A DNA stretch of 15,837 nucleotides. Source: JAZQQB01 sp045628865 (GTDB taxonomy: Bacteria > Bacillota > Clostridia > Lachnospirales > Lachnospiraceae). The notes below the pieces were generated by a model. That model did not search any database. It was not told the origin of the DNA and saw nothing but the letters and a program-made list of their open reading frames with translations. Positions 1 to 6,973 of this stretch are shown here, one piece after another; within the stretch, counting starts at the first letter, position 1, and every line of letters begins with the position of its first letter. The translations under genes were made by a program, and so were the position numbers. Location: positions 1 to 15,837 of the forward strand of contig JAZQQB010000062.1 in the NCBI GenBank assembly GCA_045628865.1, given 5' to 3'.

Positions 1-1388
1 CGTGAGCCCGCATTCGCTCTTGGAATCAAAACAAAATCAGCATACCCTTTTCCAGCAGGTAATTCACGGATCATGTTATAGTAAGCCGGTGCAGTAAAGT
101 ATGCCATGGTAAGGACACAGCTTAGGGAATTTTCATCGTTATATTGTAATACAGAAGTATAGGTTTCGTGAGCAAGTTCAATGATCCCAGCTACTTTTTC
201 TGAGTCTTTGTCTATAGTAGCCATCAATAATTCATCACATCTTGAAATTGCCTTTGCTATTTCACTCCATGCACCATTCTTTAAAGCCATCTGAAATGCC
301 TTAGCCACTTCATAATTCGGAACAAATGCACTTTTTCTTTCATAATCGTAACCTAGATATCCTAAGTGGATCAACGCAGTTATAGCATCATCTTTGGAAT
401 GGATCTCATATAAATCATTTTGAAAACTTTCTGTTTCAACTATGACTTTGCCTCCTGACAACATGGTCATAATATCATCTTTTAAGCCTTCATAATTCAT
501 GGTGATAAAGGTGTTGATAGACGAAAAGGACGAGGTATTTTTCCAGTAAGAATCAAAATCCAGATCCATCATCGACTGTACAACAGAGTTCGGATTATAC
601 ATATGTTCATTTCCTATTGTATATCCGTTATACCATGCCTTGGTGGTATCAAAATCCATATCAAATCTTTCACAAAGCCCCTTTACCTCTTCCTCGGTAA
701 AGCCATAATACTTTGTAATAGGCTTTGATTTCAACATAGTAAATTCTCTGAAATTATTAAGTGCAGACTCATCCTTGATCTTCTTGATGGGTAAAATACC
801 AGTGATATATGCCAACGCCAAAAATGATTTCGACTCTTCTGACTTAAATAAAGAATGGAGAAATTGCAAATATTTATGAATAAGCTTCTGATCTTCACTG
901 TTTCGAATCACACAATCCCACTCATCGATGATAATAACAAATGGCGTATTTGTTTTCTGATAGATTGACATGATCGTATAACTTAAGCTATCTTCATAAT
1001 CAAACTGATCTTCAAACACTTCCTTAAAATCCTTGTAAACATACTCTATAAGTTTTTCTACAATATTGTCTTTGTAAGAATCCCAAAAAGTTGAAATATC
1101 CAAATGGATCACATGATACTGATTCATAAACTTACGATAATCACTACTCTTCGCAATCTCAGTATCATCAAACAGATCCGAAGAATCACATCCGCGGCTA
1201 TAGTAGGCATCTATCATTCCAGCTGCATGGGATTTTCCAAATCGTCTGGCATGGCTAACTGCTATATACCTACTATTTGTACATAAAACACCATTTAAAT
1301 AATCCAAAAGACCTGTTTTATCGATATATATTCTACTATTTTTATCGCTTCTAAAGCTCCCATTATTCGGATTAAAATAGATTCCCAT
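1..1388 (-). CDS. AAA-ATPase-like / PD-(D/E)XK (DUF1703) protein, C-terminus cut by window edge
   Basis: I translated this by hand from the minus strand; 462 codons are visible and the frame stays open to the left edge. The N-terminus (GIYFNPNNGSFRSDKNSRIYIDK) is the characteristic opening of the AAA-ATPase_like family. Next comes a Walker A-like HARRFGKS at about residues 48-55, where the family usually has RPRRFGKS, and a Walker B VIIIDEWD at about residues 145-160. Close to the edge, RELPAGKGYADFVLIP is the start of the PD-(D/E)XK-like DUF1703 domain; the D of YADF is the expected metal ligand and the following E-x-K is outside the window. The start ATG at 1388 has AAGGTGG seven bases upstream. 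Members are usually about 500-570 aa, so perhaps 50-100 residues are missing. The family is common and multicopy in gut Firmicutes and Bacteroidetes. Its biological role is unsettled, and mobile or defence functions have been guessed. Family call strong, function unknown. Confidence 0.88.
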   Translation of the reverse strand, partial: MGIYFNPNNGSFRSDKNSRIYIDKTGLLDYLNGVLCTNSRYIAVSHARRFGKSHAAGMIDAYYSRGCDSSDLFDDTEIAKSSDYRKFMNQYHVIHLDISTFWDSYKDNIVEKLIEYVYKDFKEVFEDQFDYEDSLSYTIMSIYQKTNTPFVIIIDEWDCVIRNSEDQKLIHKYLQFLHSLFKSEESKSFLALAYITGILPIKKIKDESALNNFREFTMLKSKPITKYYGFTEEEVKGLCERFDMDFDTTKAWYNGYTIGNEHMYNPNSVVQSMMDLDFDSYWKNTSSFSSINTFITMNYEGLKDDIMTMLSGGKVIVETESFQNDLYEIHSKDDAITALIHLGYLGYDYERKSAFVPNYEVAKAFQMALKNGAWSEIAKAISRCDELLMATIDKDSEKVAGIIELAHETYTSVLQYNDENSLSCVLTMAYFTAPAYYNMIRELPAGKGYADFVLIPRANAGS

Positions 1389-1431
1389 ATGCTGTCCACC
1401 TTATCATTTCCTAATCAAATAACCTATTATT

Positions 1432-1460
1432 ATTATATTTTTGTACAGAAATATTGTCAA
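1432..1460 (-). promoter_or_regulatory. Consensus sigma-A promoter of the AAA-ATPase-like gene
   Basis: On the minus strand TTGACA (1460-1455) and TATAAT (1437-1432) are both perfect matches and are separated by exactly 17 bp. Transcription should begin near 1425, giving a leader of about 37 nt before the ATG at 1388. Confidence 0.85.
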
Positions 1461-1610
1461 TTCTGAATACTTTTTTAAATTTGAAATTCTATAACGATAA
1501 AAACTGTTATACGGCAAGTTACATTTTCTTTTTGTTCAACCTCTTTTACAAGACGATTAATCTTATCATATTAGAAAATGAGCTACTAACCCCGTCCCAG
1601 TGTCATTCAG

Positions 1611-1709
1611 GAGTAATGGTCAAATCCTACGCCTTATCTAAAAAAGTAAGCGTCACATTAATTGTGGCGCTTACTTTTTTAGACAAGGCGTAGAATTTGA
1701 CCATTACTC
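1611..1709. repeat. Long inverted repeat (46-bp arms) with a bidirectional terminator core
   Basis: Arms 1611-1656 and 1664-1709 match at 43 of 46 positions around an AT-rich 7-nt centre. The inner part, AAAAAAGTAAGCGTCAC facing GTGGCGCTTACTTTTTT, has the form of a terminator in both directions. The outer 25 bp or so (starting GAGTAATGGTCAAAT) go beyond what a terminator needs. Two of the three mismatches would be G-U pairs in a minus-strand RNA and one in a plus-strand RNA. I see no target-site duplication and no transposase. It could be a miniature palindromic mobile element or a long terminator. No known IS end was recognised with confidence. Confidence 0.8.
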
Positions 1710-1878
1710 ATTATCACAACATTATTTCATATATTGACGCCGAACGGCATTATACTCTCTCTTCCGTTTTTATATCAACGTTTTTCCGATATTTTTTTCA
1801 CAATACAACACGAGTGAGCCAATATCGATAACTGATAAATCTCAGAAACTTATAACATTCTATTGAATTATAGAAAAT
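1710..1878. other. Gene-free AT-rich spacer
   Basis: I see no open frame with a ribosome binding site and no clear promoter here. A TTGACG (about 1734) and a TATACT (about 1751) lie only 11 bp apart, too close for a promoter. A weak 7-bp dyad (CGATATT ... AATATCG, about 1788-1826) is the only structure noted. Confidence 0.5.
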
Positions 1879-1899
1879 AAAGAGTGCAAAGTACTCTTT
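1879..1899 (-). terminator. Possible second terminator downstream of the structured RNA
   Basis: AAAGAGTGC and GTACTCTTT form a 9-bp stem (one G-U) around an AAA loop. On the minus strand it is followed by a T-rich run (ATTTTCTATAATT). It lies about 20 bp beyond the stronger terminator at 1918-1950 and may be a backup. The stem is AT-rich, so the support is moderate. Confidence 0.45.
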
Positions 1900-1917
1900 C
1901 GCGCACGGTCAGACACG

Positions 1918-1950
1918 AAAAGAAAAAGGCCGCGCCCCCGCGCTGCCTTT
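1918..1950 (-). terminator. Rho-independent terminator (deoD / prepilin peptidase / candidate RNA transcript)
   Basis: Minus strand: AAAGGC and GCGC pair with GCGC and GCCTTT around a GGGG loop with one internal mismatch, and TTTTTCTTTT follows. It is the first strong terminator after the prepilin peptidase stop codon. Confidence 0.75.
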
Positions 1951-2068
1951 GCTCTTTGTATCCCCCGAAATGAAACACGCTCTCTATGCATGTGCTCTCA
2001 CGTGCTATGAGTCGTTAGCAGTCCCCCGATTGCTAACTTGCTTCCCCCTAAGCACATTTATATTGTGC
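1918..2068 (-). ncRNA. Candidate structured RNA with four G5 motifs (possibly the 3' UTR of the prepilin peptidase transcript)
   Basis: The minus strand here folds into successive hairpins: GCACA/TGTGC (2068-2052), GTTAGCA/TGCTAAC (2037-2014) and GCACGTG/CACATGC with one mismatch (2005-1988), ending in a GC-rich terminator (1950-1925) with a T tract. GGGGG occurs four times (2048-2044, 2027-2023, 1966-1962, 1939-1935). One lies in the 10-nt loop of the second hairpin, one in the terminator loop and two in apparently unpaired segments; three of them read GGGGGA. The terminator tract favours the minus strand. Read the other way the motif is CCCCC, like the C-rich loops of some Firmicute sRNAs, but I see no plus-strand terminator. 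No convincing minus promoter was found between 2070 and 2139, so it may be processed from the upstream mRNA. It matches no RNA family I recognise. Confidence 0.42.
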
Positions 2069-2139
2069 ATCATTATCGGTAAATTGTAAATTTGTTTTAC
2101 ATTCAATAATTCGACATTATTCGACATTCATTTTGTCGA

Positions 2140-2901
2140 TTATGAAAATACAAGATTCAGATATAGCTCTATCAGCCTTGATCCCCATAAAATAGCGATC
2201 ATGATTCCAAAAGAAAGGTATGGCCCCATAGCAAGCAAATGCTCTGCTTTTGATACCTTCATTCGAATAATATGGATGATAGAACCTACTACACAGCCAA
2301 TGATCAGGGCAAGAATGGAATTCTGCCATCCGATCAATAGTCCCGCTGCAGCCATGAGTTTTACATCACCACCCCCCATTGCTGCGCCCTTACTTATGAT
2401 CACGATCAAATATAAAAAAGCACTAACTGCAAAAAATCCGATCACATGATCTAACCAATTCTGATAATCTATCGCTGTATCAGCTACTCCACACAAAAAG
2501 ATCACCACATTAAGTCCAAAAGGAATCTCATACGTTCTTAAGTCGATCACACTAAGTACAAGAAGCATAGATACTGTAATACAACAAAATATACTGTGAA
2601 AACTGATTCCACAAAAAACAAAAACAAGCACCCACAACACCATATTCATTGCTTCCACGATAGGATACTGTGGCGATATCTTTGTTTTACACTTTCTACA
2701 TTTTCCCCCAAGAAATAAATAACTAAATAATGGAACAAGGTCATACCACTTTAACTGGTAATCACATTTCATACAATGAGATCTCGTTGATACAAAGTTC
2801 TCCTTTTTGGGAATTCTGTAGATCAAAACATTTAAAAAGCTTCCAAAAACTAATCCAAATGCACCCACTAGTACTATAATCATTAGTTCCATTTTACACA
2901 C
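2140..2901 (-). CDS. Prepilin peptidase (type IV leader peptidase, A24 family, with N-methyltransferase domain)
   Basis: This is a polytopic membrane aspartic protease that cleaves type IV prepilin-like leaders on the cytoplasmic side; in bifunctional members it also N-methylates the new N-terminus. The 253-aa product has the usual length. Residues about 10-100 are the DiS_P_DiS-type methylase region, with two CxxC pairs (C43/C46 and C68/C71). The peptidase part carries the two catalytic aspartates, D120 in VIDLRTYEIP and D179 in GGGDVK. About seven or eight hydrophobic helices follow the standard layout. The start is GTG at 2901, with GGAG six bases upstream; the in-frame ATG at 2892 would be too far from it. 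The gene begins 9 bp after the deoD stop, and its ribosome binding site touches that stop, so the two are co-transcribed. No pilin or assembly genes are in the window, so its substrates (pilins, competence or secretion pseudopilins) must be encoded elsewhere. Confidence 0.93.
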   Translation of the reverse strand: MCKMELMIIVLVGAFGLVFGSFLNVLIYRIPKKENFVSTRSHCMKCDYQLKWYDLVPLFSYLFLGGKCRKCKTKISPQYPIVEAMNMVLWVLVFVFCGISFHSIFCCITVSMLLVLSVIDLRTYEIPFGLNVVIFLCGVADTAIDYQNWLDHVIGFFAVSAFLYLIVIISKGAAMGGGDVKLMAAAGLLIGWQNSILALIIGCVVGSIIHIIRMKVSKAEHLLAMGPYLSFGIMIAILWGSRLIELYLNLVFS

Positions 2902-2910
2902 TAATCTCCA

Positions 2911-3636
2911 TTATTTTTCATATTCAACTGCTGTGTTTAATGCAATCTCCATCATCTGTGTAAAGGAATTCTGACGTTCCTCAGCTGTTGTTTCTTCTCC
3001 AGTGATCAAATGATCAGAAATGGTCAAGATTGCAAGAGCATTCTTTCCTGCCTTTGCTGCATTCATATACAAAGCGGCTGCTTCCATTTCAACAGCAAGA
3101 ACACCCATAGACATCCACTTTCCGTTAGAAGTCTGATCTGCATTATAGAATGGATCGCTGGATAAGATATTTCCTACATGGTAGCGAGCCTTTAACTGAT
3201 CTGCCTGATCAATTGCCATCTTCATCAAATGGTAATCAGCGATTGGTGCAAAGCTTCCTGTTAAGCAATACTGGCTTGCATAATTAGAATTGGTACAAGC
3301 GCCCATACCAAATACAATATCTCTTACCTTTACTGATTCATTCATGGCACCTGCAGAACCAATTCGAATGATGTTGTCCACATCAAACATATTAAACAAT
3401 TCATAACTGTAAATACCGATAGCTGGCATACCCATACCACTTGCCATTACAGAAACCTTAGTTCCTTTATAGGTTCCGGTATATCCCTGCACGCCTCTGA
3501 TATTATTAACAAGCTTTGCATCCTCTAAATAATTCTCAGCGATAAACTTTGATCTTAATGGATCTCCTGGCATCAGCACTGTTTTACCAAAATCCTCTGT
3601 ATTCGCTGCAATATGTGGTGTTGCAATATAACTCAT
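2911..3636 (-). CDS. deoD: Purine-nucleoside phosphorylase, DeoD (hexameric type)
   Basis: This cytoplasmic salvage enzyme cleaves purine (deoxy)ribonucleosides with phosphate to a free base and (deoxy)ribose 1-phosphate. The 241-aa length is typical of the trimer-of-dimers class. Visible family motifs are the phosphate loop PGDP (23-26), RIGSAGAM (91-98) with the phosphate-binding Arg, VEMEAAALY (182-190) whose glutamates bind the ribose, and ISDH (206-209), where D208 is equivalent to the catalytic Asp204 of the E. coli enzyme. R221 in the following helix likely matches Arg217. The ATG at 3636 has GGAGG six bases upstream. The gene starts a two-gene transcript with the prepilin peptidase. 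No other nucleoside catabolism genes (deoC, deoB) are adjacent. Confidence 0.96.
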   Translation of the reverse strand: MSYIATPHIAANTEDFGKTVLMPGDPLRSKFIAENYLEDAKLVNNIRGVQGYTGTYKGTKVSVMASGMGMPAIGIYSYELFNMFDVDNIIRIGSAGAMNESVKVRDIVFGMGACTNSNYASQYCLTGSFAPIADYHLMKMAIDQADQLKARYHVGNILSSDPFYNADQTSNGKWMSMGVLAVEMEAAALYMNAAKAGKNALAILTISDHLITGEETTAEERQNSFTQMMEIALNTAVEYEK

Positions 3637-3686
3637 AATTGTCCTCCATTTCTAAATTGTATTCTATCATAAAATAATATGAAATT

Positions 3687-3715
3687 ATTATATCATACTT
3701 AAATCTATTTTGTAA
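3687..3715 (-). promoter_or_regulatory. Probable promoter of deoD - prepilin peptidase
   Basis: The minus strand has a perfect -10 TATAAT (3692-3687). With a 17-bp spacer this gives TTACAA (3715-3710) as a weak -35. The predicted transcription start is near 3680, leaving a leader of about 45 nt. Confidence 0.6.
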
Positions 3716-3727
3716 TGAGAAAATGCC

Positions 3728-3753
3728 ATACGAAATCCTTTTCAGATTCGTAT
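3728..3753. promoter_or_regulatory. Dyad (possible operator) over the -35 of the plus-strand gene
   Basis: ATACGAAATC (3728-3737) and GATTCGTAT (3745-3753) are inverted copies apart from one extra A. The dyad covers the -35 element of the promoter at 3739-3767 and sits in the shared divergent region with deoD. It could bind a repressor. With a bulge of one base it could also be chance or part of an upstream transcript end. Confidence 0.35.
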
Positions 3754-3767
3754 AGCTATTGTATAAT
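3739..3767 (+). promoter_or_regulatory. Promoter of the small membrane protein gene
   Basis: TTTTCA (3739-3744), a 17-bp spacer and a perfect TATAAT (3762-3767) precede the gene. The start should be near 3774, giving a leader of about 57 nt. Confidence 0.65.
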
Positions 3768-3830
3768 ACTTATGATGTTGCAGAAAGCTTCTGTACATCT
3801 TCTATAAGATAAAAGAAAAAGAGGTTTTTT

Positions 3831-4367
3831 ATGGATAAATATACAACAAATAATGTAGATATAAATGACATTGATTATGATGAAACAGAAATTCCGGTGA
3901 AAAAACGCCGTGATAACCACTCCAAAAAGGCGCTTAGATTAGAACAGGCCGAAGTAGAGCTTTTGAGAAAGCAATTAACTACCACTAAGATTCTAACCGT
4001 TTTTGTCATTGTGGTTTTTATTCTTGTCCTAATTGCAGGTGGCCTTTTTGTCAATAAGCTGAACCGTTCCTTAAACGAGTTAACTGTTGCCATTGATAAC
4101 TCCAAGAATACTATGGCATCTATTGATACAACCATGAAGGACGCACAGGAAACTATGGTCAATGTGAATATCGCCATTGAAGAAGCCCGCGTAGCCATTG
4201 CCGATATGGAAACAGCTGTAACGGATTTAGATGCTTTTATTGCTTCCTCAAGCGAAGTAGTAGATCAGATCAATCAGATTGATTTCGATGCCTTAAATGA
4301 AGCCATCACTAACCTGACTACCTCTGTTAATGGATTTAGCAACTTCACCTCTATGTTTTCGCATTAA
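3831..4367 (+). CDS. Hypothetical single-pass membrane protein with long helical/coiled-coil region
   Basis: I do not recognise this 178-aa protein as a named family. Residues 1-50 are charged and cytoplasmic-looking (acidic start, then KKRRDNHSKK). Residues about 52-75 form one transmembrane helix (ILTVFVIVVFILVLIAGGLF). The rest is predicted outside the membrane: residues about 78-160 are helical, rich in Ala, Thr, Asp and Asn, with regularly spaced hydrophobic residues resembling the stalk of chemoreceptors or DUF948-type proteins. No signalling or catalytic domain follows. The ATG at 3831 has AGAGG six bases upstream. It is the only plus-strand gene here, divergent from deoD and convergent with xylanase 1. 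A role as a small envelope structural protein is possible but is only inference. Confidence 0.8.
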   Translation: MDKYTTNNVDINDIDYDETEIPVKKRRDNHSKKALRLEQAEVELLRKQLTTTKILTVFVIVVFILVLIAGGLFVNKLNRSLNELTVAIDNSKNTMASIDTTMKDAQETMVNVNIAIEEARVAIADMETAVTDLDAFIASSSEVVDQINQIDFDALNEAITNLTTSVNGFSNFTSMFSH

Positions 4368-4382
4368 TATTTATTTAACCAT

Positions 4383-4420
4383 AAAAATGGGACAAGGTTT
4401 GCAAGCCTTGTCCCATTTTT
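4383..4420. terminator. Bidirectional Rho-independent terminator
   Basis: AAAATGGGACAAGG pairs with CCTTGTCCCATTTT around an 8-nt loop, with A and T runs on both sides. It ends the plus-strand gene at 4367 and the convergent xylanase gene at 4429. Confidence 0.9.
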
Positions 4421-4428
4421 TATTATCC

Positions 4429-6858
4429 TTATGAAAAAATTGATTTTATTTTTTTCCAAAGTGCCTTAAAGAAGCCTGTGATTGCTTTCCAGATTCTTGC
4501 AAAAAATCCTGGTTTCGACTCCTTCTTGGCAGAATCATCTGTCATCTTATCATCATCTGCAAAGGTTACATCGTCATATAACACTTCACTTTCATTCACC
4601 AATGTTGCAGTACCAAATACGCTTGTATCAAAGTCTGCTGTATTGGTGGTATCACTAAAGGAAAGGGTTCCTACGTATGCACCCTGCGCATCTATATCCG
4701 TTACTTTGATTTCGATACCAACCTCTTTATTTTTAAATGGTTTTAAATGTGTCCATGCAAAAGCTGCTTCTAAAACATAGCCTTGATCAGTTACTTTTAC
4801 CTGTGAAGTCACAGTATCTGTGGAAGCATTTTTTCCTACAATAGCTACCCCATTTAAATAATCGATGGTATACATTTTATCATCATCCTGATATGCGGAT
4901 GACTTCTGATTTTTTTCATCGATACAAATTGAAACGCTATCCTTTGCATCCGTTCCATCAGCATTTAATGCGCTATCCTTTACGACTACATAAGCATACA
5001 GATATTCATCATCCCATAAAAATCTTGCATTGGCAGCAACATTGGTACCTTCATTGATAGTAAGAACCGTTACTGGAGAGGTTTTCCATACATCATCCAT
5101 TTCACCATCTACAGATACGCTGCCCTTTGGAATGATCATATATGGCTTTAAAATACCCTGGGCATAATACTCACTACTTGCTGCCTGATTCAGTGCATGG
5201 TCATTAAAAGCTTCCGTTTGATTTCCATTGGTCACAACCACATCAAGTCGAATGGTTGATGCAACCTTTAATGTATTTGCCTCACATGGAATGGTTACAA
5301 TGGCTTCATATCCGCCGCTCACTTCCTTTGCATCACTTCTTAAAACGGCATACTCTTGAATACCATCTGTACCTTCAAAATAAACTTTTACCTCATCGCT
5401 ATCTTCTTTATTACCATCGGATACTGTAACCTTAACTTTTATTCCATCCTTGCCCCATACTGGTACAAAGGATGCTTTTACATTTCCTTTTTCAAAAGAA
5501 TACTCTGATCCTGATGCAAAGCATGTTTCGTCATCATCAAAGGAAATTGCTTCGATCAGATCCATATTTTTGATGGCATAATGAAGTTTTGAAGGATCCA
5601 CAAATGCCCAGAATGCTGATTTCACCTGATAATTGTCATCATATAAAAGTGGCATCTGATGACGCTTTCCATCTGAACCACCACCTACAAAGCTTGCTGT
5701 CTGAAGCCAGGAATTCTTATCGATCACACCCCAAATGGTAATACCTGAAAAGTTGATTCCCTCAGCTCGAAGTAGCTTCACAGCATCATAAAAATCTTTA
5801 TATCGATATGCAAGTCTTAAATCCTCTTCTGCGTAGGTTGCCTCTGTTCCATCATAGGCTGCATTAGCCTGGAAATCCAACTCTGTTAGCTGTACCTTAT
5901 CTACTACTGCTGCATATGCTCTTGCAGCGTCCATAAACTGATCAATAGTCGGGCTATTGTCTGCATTCTGATAGTGGCCCTGCATACCCATACCGGTAAT
6001 TCTTGTTCCCTCTGCATTTACAACATCAGTTAAAAGCTGTACAATTCCCTGACATTTCTTAGGATCACATTCATTATAATCATTGTAATAAAGTTCTAAG
6101 CTTTCCGGAGCGTATTTATTGGCAAAACGGAATGCATTGATAATGAAATCCTGATTACCATATACTGCCCACCAGCTTGAATTCTCTGTATCATTTCGAT
6201 AAGTTCCTGTTCCATCACTGACTGCTTCATTCACAACATCCCAGCCATAAAACATATCCTTATATTTACTGTCTTCTCCAACAAAATGCTCCAAAACAGT
6301 CTTGATATACCATTCATGACGCTTAGTCATCACTTCCGGGCTTACGTATGGCTTACTTGCATCATAATCCTCATGGAAAAACCATTCAGGAGTCTGGGAA
6401 TGCCAGGTAAGTACATGGCCTCTGATTTTGATAGCTTCCTCTGGATGCGCTTCATTCCAATCATAAAAATAATCGAGCATCATTTCTGCTCTGTCATAAT
6501 TGGTCACTGGAACTACCAGCTTCTCACCATTTAATGTAACCTCCTCAGTTCCAGGGCATACATTGTTGCTGTAATTAAACATACAGTCTGGCTTTAATTC
6601 ATTTCCAAATGTAACCGCATTGTTATGCTTGGTTACCAGAGCCATTGTATTCGCATCACTGATCTCGTTGTTACAGATTGCAGCGCCAACCAAAAAGTCG
6701 TCACCGCACTCCTTCGTTAATACATCCTTTAAATCCGGAACATCTGTCTGGATTACCACTTCATTTGCAGCCTGAACTTTAACAGGTTCTTCACTTACAA
6801 AGCTTCCCGCAACCAAGGCTATTGCAAGACAAAGTGCAAAAAATTTTTTCTTCCTCAC
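4429..6858 (-). CDS. Secreted GH10 endo-beta-1,4-xylanase with CBM9 module and cationic C-terminal tail (xylanase 1)
   Basis: This exported enzyme hydrolyses internal beta-1,4 bonds of xylan. The 809-aa protein has a signal peptide (residues 1-30, cleavage probably after VQA). The GH10 barrel covers about 40-425; E211 in WDVVNEA is the expected acid/base and E326 in TELDF the nucleophile. Residues about 430-570 form a CBM9-like beta domain of low recognisability. Residues 578-755 are a clearer CBM9 (VDGEMDDVW, FLWDDEYLYAYVVV, GYVLEAAFAW). A short acidic linker precedes a tail (783-809) with six basic residues, no acidic ones and seven Phe/Trp. There is no SLH or LPXTG anchor, so the tail may attach the enzyme to the envelope. 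The start is GTG at 6858 behind GAGGAAGG. The gene lies 115 bp after the DUF218 gene with no clear terminator between, so it may be read both from its own promoter and from the upstream operon. Confidence 0.94.
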   Translation of the reverse strand: MRKKKFFALCLAIALVAGSFVSEEPVKVQAANEVVIQTDVPDLKDVLTKECGDDFLVGAAICNNEISDANTMALVTKHNNAVTFGNELKPDCMFNYSNNVCPGTEEVTLNGEKLVVPVTNYDRAEMMLDYFYDWNEAHPEEAIKIRGHVLTWHSQTPEWFFHEDYDASKPYVSPEVMTKRHEWYIKTVLEHFVGEDSKYKDMFYGWDVVNEAVSDGTGTYRNDTENSSWWAVYGNQDFIINAFRFANKYAPESLELYYNDYNECDPKKCQGIVQLLTDVVNAEGTRITGMGMQGHYQNADNSPTIDQFMDAARAYAAVVDKVQLTELDFQANAAYDGTEATYAEEDLRLAYRYKDFYDAVKLLRAEGINFSGITIWGVIDKNSWLQTASFVGGGSDGKRHQMPLLYDDNYQVKSAFWAFVDPSKLHYAIKNMDLIEAISFDDDETCFASGSEYSFEKGNVKASFVPVWGKDGIKVKVTVSDGNKEDSDEVKVYFEGTDGIQEYAVLRSDAKEVSGGYEAIVTIPCEANTLKVASTIRLDVVVTNGNQTEAFNDHALNQAASSEYYAQGILKPYMIIPKGSVSVDGEMDDVWKTSPVTVLTINEGTNVAANARFLWDDEYLYAYVVVKDSALNADGTDAKDSVSICIDEKNQKSSAYQDDDKMYTIDYLNGVAIVGKNASTDTVTSQVKVTDQGYVLEAAFAWTHLKPFKNKEVGIEIKVTDIDAQGAYVGTLSFSDTTNTADFDTSVFGTATLVNESEVLYDDVTFADDDKMTDDSAKKESKPGFFARIWKAITGFFKALWKKIKSIFS

Positions 6859-6902
6859 AAAAAATACCTTCCTCTCATAGAATCTTATCTAAATTACCTA
6901 TC

Positions 6903-6908
6903 ATTATA
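6903..6908 (-). promoter_or_regulatory. -10 element upstream of xylanase 1
   Basis: A perfect TATAAT on the minus strand lies 45 bp before the GTG. No good -35 is found 16-18 bp upstream (that sequence is A-rich), so activator help or read-through from the upstream operon may be needed. Confidence 0.5.
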
Positions 6909-6973
6909 AAGGATTTTCTTATTTTTTGCTTCTTATTTTTTGTTTGGCAGTCTTCAACTAATGCTTTTCCACA

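Noticed and set aside
1454..1693. Plus-strand open frame of 79 codons
   Set aside because: It starts antisense to the AAA gene promoter and half of it is the inverted repeat; no ribosome binding site and no protein-like composition.
1611..1709. CRISPR array or tandem repeat
   Set aside because: Only one inverted pair is present; there are no regularly spaced direct repeats anywhere in the window and no cas genes.
1918..2068. Known riboswitch, SRP RNA, tmRNA or RNase P RNA
   Set aside because: None of the conserved cores of these RNAs is visible, and the element follows rather than precedes the nearest gene.
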